DNA of 29,978 nt, from contig WHUZ01000205.1 in the NCBI GenBank assembly GCA_015179045.1, forward strand, positions 1-29,978, written 5' to 3'. Of the stretch, positions 26,291-29,978 are shown piece by piece; position 1 is the stretch's first letter, and each line of letters begins with the position of its first letter. Position numbers and translations under genes: made by a program. Origin of the DNA: Kalaharituber pfeilii (Eukaryota > Ascomycota > Pezizomycetes > Pezizales > Pezizaceae). The notes beneath the pieces were generated by a model. That model had not been told where the DNA came from. It saw only the letters and a list, made by a program, of their open reading frames with translations, and ran no database searches.

Positions 26291-26920
26291 GATCCCTACC
26301 GCTCTTCCTTGCCACCCTTCCCATTCCATCTGTTTCTCCTCTCATCGAACCTGAGATTTGAAGGCATTTAAGCAAGAACGCACGGTGTTCTTGAGTAGGT
26401 CAACTAGTTCGCGAGCAGATCGGCTTATTCTGGAAATGCTCGGGTCGCCGGCCAGAATAAAAAGAACGGTCACAAATCAATCTGGATGCCAGAGTGAGGA
26501 CAAAATGCGGGCCTTTAAGCGTGCTAAACAGAAATTTTGTAGATAGATTTAGTGTCTTCTCAATATATACGCTACTCTGTCGTACAGTTTCACCAGGCGG
26601 CGACCGTCTGCGGGCCAACTGTTTTGTTCCTCCCACTACAATCGCAATCATGCTGCTATGGTTCCATAACGAGACTAGCCACTGCTGCTTGTGGTACCCT
26701 GCGGCCGCAAGTGCCCCTGCATGAGAATACCAGCGCGCATCAAGCCTATTCGCTAATCCGCTTTGTGAAATGCTCCGATCTGCGGCCATATATATTGCCA
26801 CAGGATGACGAGCCACCACTTTGATGACCTGGTAATACATGGAACAAAGCTTCATATTATGTTTTGGCCTTCACTTCCTTCGAGTATTAGTCCCAACCAT
26901 CCCTTTGTCGTATCTGAAAT
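26291..26920. other. Spacer, no supported gene
   Basis: Holds a 151-codon minus ORF (26400-26855) and overlapping plus ORFs with no recognisable domains. Could be the interior of a decayed DNA element. Confidence 0.35.
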
Positions 26921-26929
26921 TACACTTCC

Positions 26930-27219
26930 ACCCAGAGTGCCGGTGGGTGGGGAGGAGGAGGAGACCACCGCACACGTGCTCACCAGATGCAAGACATGGA
27001 AACGAAAGTGGCCCGGGGGATGGCGGACCTACTTAGCCCACCGAAGGACAAGGACAAGGATCCCTTAATGGAGTTACTGGATTGGATTCAAGAATAAGGT
27101 CGCATTCTCATTGATTTCACTACCGTTTTTCTTTTATTTTCATGTAATTAAACCTCGTCATAGCCCGAAGGGCGGTATACGAGTAATGATATTAAAATAA
27201 AAAAAAAAAAATAAAAAAA
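26930..27219 (+). mobile_element. 5'-truncated LINE (RNase H type), terminal fragment
   Basis: Near 26931 the sequence encodes HPECRW, the first part of the zinc knuckle, then in another frame EETTAHVLTRC (His and last Cys) and KTWKRKWPGG, which matches the copy at 4.1 kb (RRKWPGG). The second knuckle Cys is lost. The 3'UTR leads to a hairpin with outer stem CTCGT/ACGAG (27153-27183) and inner GCCC-GAA-GGGC, then TAATGATATT and A-rich sequence to 27219. The left edge and TSD are unresolved. Confidence 0.8.
27152..27184 (+). other. Family A 3' hairpin, variant with CTCGT/ACGAG outer stem
   Basis: The fifth pair of the outer stem is T-A where most copies have C-G, both sides changed. Inner stem GCCC-GAA-GGGC. 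This is independent support for the fold beside the ATCGC/GCGAT form. Confidence 0.7.
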
Positions 27220-27290
27220 TGACGCACATACCAATGAAGTTCGTGAATTGGACGGAATTGCAGAGCAATTGGCGCTACGGTTGTAGTTCC

Positions 27291-28445
27291 TTTTTTTTTT
27301 TTTTTTTATATCAATACTCGCATGCCGCCCGATGGGCTATGGCGAGGGTCTTTATTAAAGAAAAAAGAAAAAACAACTCTCGCTAACCACTCCTCCTAAC
27401 TAAACTACATGTGTTGCCCGCAGAGCTCTCTCATGGTGCGGGTGAAAGGCCCGGTATGTCCTACTTCCGTCCCCTCTCCGAATCATACCGTTCCGTCCTC
27501 AACCAACGACCCCCAAGCCTCACCCTCCCAACCTCAATCTCCCTCTCCAGGTAAGCTACCACCGAACTGGTCTTTTTCCCTTCCTCAACCAGCGTGGTCT
27601 TCCTCCTCAGCCAGCGAATTCCGGCGACCCTTCCCAAATCCTTATTCGCTGCCTCCAACCAATATTTGACCTTCCCTAGGTACTTCCGTAGTGCGATCCC
27701 GTGTATTACTATGCCGGCTTTACCTCTGGTGGTGGCATCGGGATTGGTTGGCGGGGGGGCGGAGGTGCTCTTGTGGCGGGGAGTCTTCTGTGTCTCTGCC
27801 CTATGTCTCTTGAAGGCTGCGTCTTGACTCGGCAGCGGTTTTCTGGTTGGGGGGTTTTGCTCGAAGGCGGAGTGGGGGGGGGGGGGGGGTTACTGGCACC
27901 CCCTTTGTTGGGTGGGGCTCCCAGTACTGTGTGGCGGTGGTGTCGGTAGTGGCGGTCCACCCGCTTCGTACCGGGTGACGTCGCCGTGGTCGTCGAACCA
28001 AATTGTCAAGTTCGACCCGTGCTTTGGGGAGCCTCCCAATCCGTGGTCCGCTTCCATCACGTACTTCCATAGATTGCCGAACACCCCGTCCTCGCTATAG
28101 CCCGCGCGCTCCAGGGCTTTTCACGGTCGTCTCCCAGACGTCCGCCCTGGTTATGCGTCGAGTTTTTAGCGTGTCTTGGCACGACATGGGTGTGGTTGAT
28201 GTGTTGGCAACGGAGGTGGTGAGCTGAAGATTCCTCGTATTTTCGCCCCTCGGGGGAAAATTGCGGTGTTCAGTATCTGAGGATAAAAATCAGATGAAAA
28301 GACTCAGCTCGCTGAGAGCTTTCGATCTATGTAGGTTTCAGCGGGGGGGACGTTGTGGTTGTGGAGTCGCTTCCAAACGCTCTGGTCTGTACGTCAGTTG
28401 TAGTCTCGTCTAAACCTAATTGCAGCGAAATGTAGGTGTAACTTG
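27291..28445 (-). mobile_element. Half-LINE (ORF1-only) copy, complete-looking, 12-bp TSD
   Basis: The TSD GGTTGTAGTTCC is at 27279-27290 and 28446-28457. On the minus strand: leader (28445 to about 28100) with GTTTGGAAGCGACTCCACAA, a CTCAGCGAGCTGAG stem and a CCCC-GA-GGGG stem; an ORF1 with frame damage (about 28090-27461); a 115-bp 3'UTR with CTGCGGGCAACACATGTA and TAATAAAG; hairpin CTCGCCATAGCCC-ATC-GGGCGGCATGCGAG; TATTGATAT and poly(A). Total 1155 bp, with no reverse transcriptase. The TSD on both ends shows the ORF1-only form moved as a unit. Confidence 0.9.
27461..28090 (-). pseudogene. ORF1 of the minus half-LINE copy
   Basis: In order: FGNLWKYVMEADHG, a Gly/Pro-rich part, a run of 16 C (27874-27889) at a proline stretch, AAFKRHRAETQKT, then IVIHGIALRKYLG, VKYWLEAANKDLG, VAGIRWLRRKTTLVEEGK, SSVVAYLE and LGGRWLRTERY, with a stop at 27461. 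The C-terminal 85 or so codons are open. The reading frame changes around the C-run, so slippage there probably broke the ORF. Role by family: RNA-binding LINE ORF1 protein. Confidence 0.7.
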
Positions 28446-28477
28446 GGTTGTAGTTCCTTGGTTATTTCCTTTATATG

Positions 28478-28525
28478 CTCTCGCTATAATCAAACTGAGC
28501 GGCATACAAGTAATGATATATAACA
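28478..28525 (+). repeat. Degenerate family A tail
   Basis: CTCGCTATAATCAAACTGAG then CGGCATACAAGTAATGATATAT: recognisable family A order with both stems broken and no poly(A). An old copy, just outside the TSD of the half-LINE. Confidence 0.65.
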
Positions 28526-29507
28526 GTTGCAAATGTAAGGAAAATAAAAATGTATACAAAACAAAAGCAAAAAAAAAACGGACATATTTCATGAAATGAC
28601 CAAACCAAGGGGCAGTAAACGTCAACAAAACCAATCAGACCCGCTCAAGAATATACGCGAAGTCCCTTACCCCCTCTTCCACAGCCTATTTCCTACTGCC
28701 ACCATGGCCAGTCCCCATGCCAACCCACTCCATTCCCACCCCGGGTACCCCATATCACGTAGCATCGCTTCCCCCCTTCTCGGTGAATTCCGCCTTCAAT
28801 TTAGTCATCATATCGCCCATAAAAGAAAACCCCGAGAGCTGGGGCCAGCTACCCACCCATGCAAAGTGAATTTCCGCCCAATATGATACTACTTTCCCTG
28901 CACGTCAGTAACCGGCCGACACGATGTGCTCAATGTAGAAAGGCCATGCAATCCATATATCCAGCGGAGCATATATGAGGGTGGGAAAAACAATCCAATG
29001 GCTCGCGGGTTGTACTTTAGACCCGCATATTTAGAGGATGGGTTTAGTCCCACGAGATTCATTTAACCTTCATGGTAGTCTTTGCCCCCTGCCCCAGAAA
29101 AATACCTCTACGTTGAAATTTTATCCTCAATGGAATATCATCTGATGCTGGAGGTGGAGTGGGCATGGCTCTTTCCACATACTATCGCAAACCGAACATT
29201 CATGAGCCCTTCTGTCGTTGCACTTGGCCGAAAGCATGCAAGGAACAAGCGTGTTTCATGATAGTTACTCAATCAGGAATCCAGCTTCTGGAGACTGTTT
29301 TAAGGTGATACGATATCTCAGTTAAAAGACCTATGTTAACAACATATAGGGGGACCATATCTTCATGCGGGCCGGACAATCAAGAAGGGTTCGAAAGAGT
29401 ACGCTCATATGCGCCAACTATGCTTACTGGGAACGAAATTCACAACTCAGATTTGAACAACACCAACTATCCACAAATGATCAACCACCTGGCTGTGGTT
29501 TCGCGTA
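28526..29507. other. Spacer; one short ORF, no supported gene
   Basis: A 96-codon plus ORF at 28596-28886 has no recognisable domain. An A-run (28568-28578) lies upstream of it. Nothing else found. Confidence 0.35.
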
Positions 29508-29762
29508 ATGAAGAACCAGGAACACGCTGGGGAGATGTTCAATATCATGGGCCAAGAAGATCTGGGTACACATGTGGACTGGCAAGGCGCCCAGCTCCTC
29601 CCCAATGCTTCCACCGCAGCTTCTCAGCAACCTCAAGCAATATCCTGGGATCCCCCCAACGTTCCAAATGACTTTGTTCCTGCCCCTGTGTGGCCAAGTT
29701 ACAACATTACGTTCAACGAACCTGTGATCTTCACGGCTCCACCCCCTGATGGTAGGCAGAAG
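29508..29762 (+). CDS. Possible exon of a host gene (partial)
   Basis: The frame from ATG 29508 encodes MKNQEHAGEMFNIMGQEDLG and a Gln/Pro/Ala-rich stretch ending FNEPVIFTAPPPDG. It is open upstream to about 29478, and near 29763 the sequence AGAAG/GTACGC could be a donor site with a plausible intron downstream. Composition looks like real coding sequence rather than repeat, but another frame (29333-29671) is also open and I recognise no domain. The gene would continue beyond the window. Confidence 0.3.
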
Positions 29763-29978
29763 GTACGCTTCAACCTATCATGTTTTCTGTACGTATGCTG
29801 AATTAAGCCGACTGATAGATGGAGCAGACTCGTTCCAGCACATAGAAATCCTGCGTCACAACTTTACGAGAATGGCTCAAGTATATGTATTCAGTGAATC
29901 CAAACGCTTTTTTCCACAGCGATATCTCATCTCCCTGAATACATGCTCAGGACACTCATGGAAACCTTGGACGATTTA

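Overview
The window looks like a gene-poor, transposon-packed accessory region of a filamentous fungus, most likely an ascomycete. The inference rests on one multi-exon gene with a 74-bp intron of fungal type (GTATGT donor, GACTAAC branch site, CAG acceptor), Tad/I-like LINE proteins with RNase H, and proline/serine/threonine-rich LINE ORF1 proteins. No rRNA, tRNA, CRISPR array or bacterial operon is visible. The species cannot be named from the sequence.

Layout. 0-0.9 kb: a poly(T)-ended retroposed repeat (family B, reverse strand), then a 659-bp pogo-like MITE. 0.9-3.6 kb: a GC-rich, 5'-truncated but open LINE ORF2 on the minus strand (reverse transcriptase, RNase H, zinc knuckle). 4.1-5.4 kb: two nested pairs, family B inside a LINE 3' fragment and family B inside a hAT-type MITE. 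5.7-6.5 kb: a 57-bp minisatellite hit by family B and family A tails. 6.5-8.9 kb: short retroposed tails, 31-bp and 29-bp tandem repeats, a 199-bp MITE, and an insertion that is almost pure poly(A). 9.2-11.0 kb: the only convincing host-like gene, with a 42-bp (14-codon) coiled-coil repeat at its 3' end lying in a shifted frame. 12.3-15.1 kb: more LINE fragments with target-site duplications (TSDs). 15.9-16.9 kb: an element with about 146-bp inverted ends. 17.1-18.4 kb: a DNA element with TGT ends and an integrase-like ORF (Ginger-like), carrying a minisatellite. 19.1-23.8 kb: a candidate solo LTR and two copies of an ORF1-only 'half-LINE', one split in frame by a LINE insertion. 27.3-28.4 kb: a third, TSD-flanked half-LINE copy on the minus strand. 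The last 0.5 kb may hold an exon of a host gene.

How the parts relate. Fourteen insertions or remnants share one 3' tail (family A): a two-tier hairpin (CTCGC..GCCC nnn GGGC..GCGAG) followed by GTAATGATAT and poly(A). The tail occurs both on RNase H-type LINE fragments and on the ORF1-only element, and the stems show paired (compensatory) changes between copies. The simplest reading is that one LINE reverse transcriptase recognises this hairpin RNA and that the ORF1-only element uses the same machinery, as HAL1-type half-LINEs do in mammals. Family B has a different 3' hairpin, and its short copies begin at the base of that hairpin. The window therefore records layered retroposition, with TSDs that let many events be ordered. 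All family assignments come from reading motifs by eye; no database search was run.
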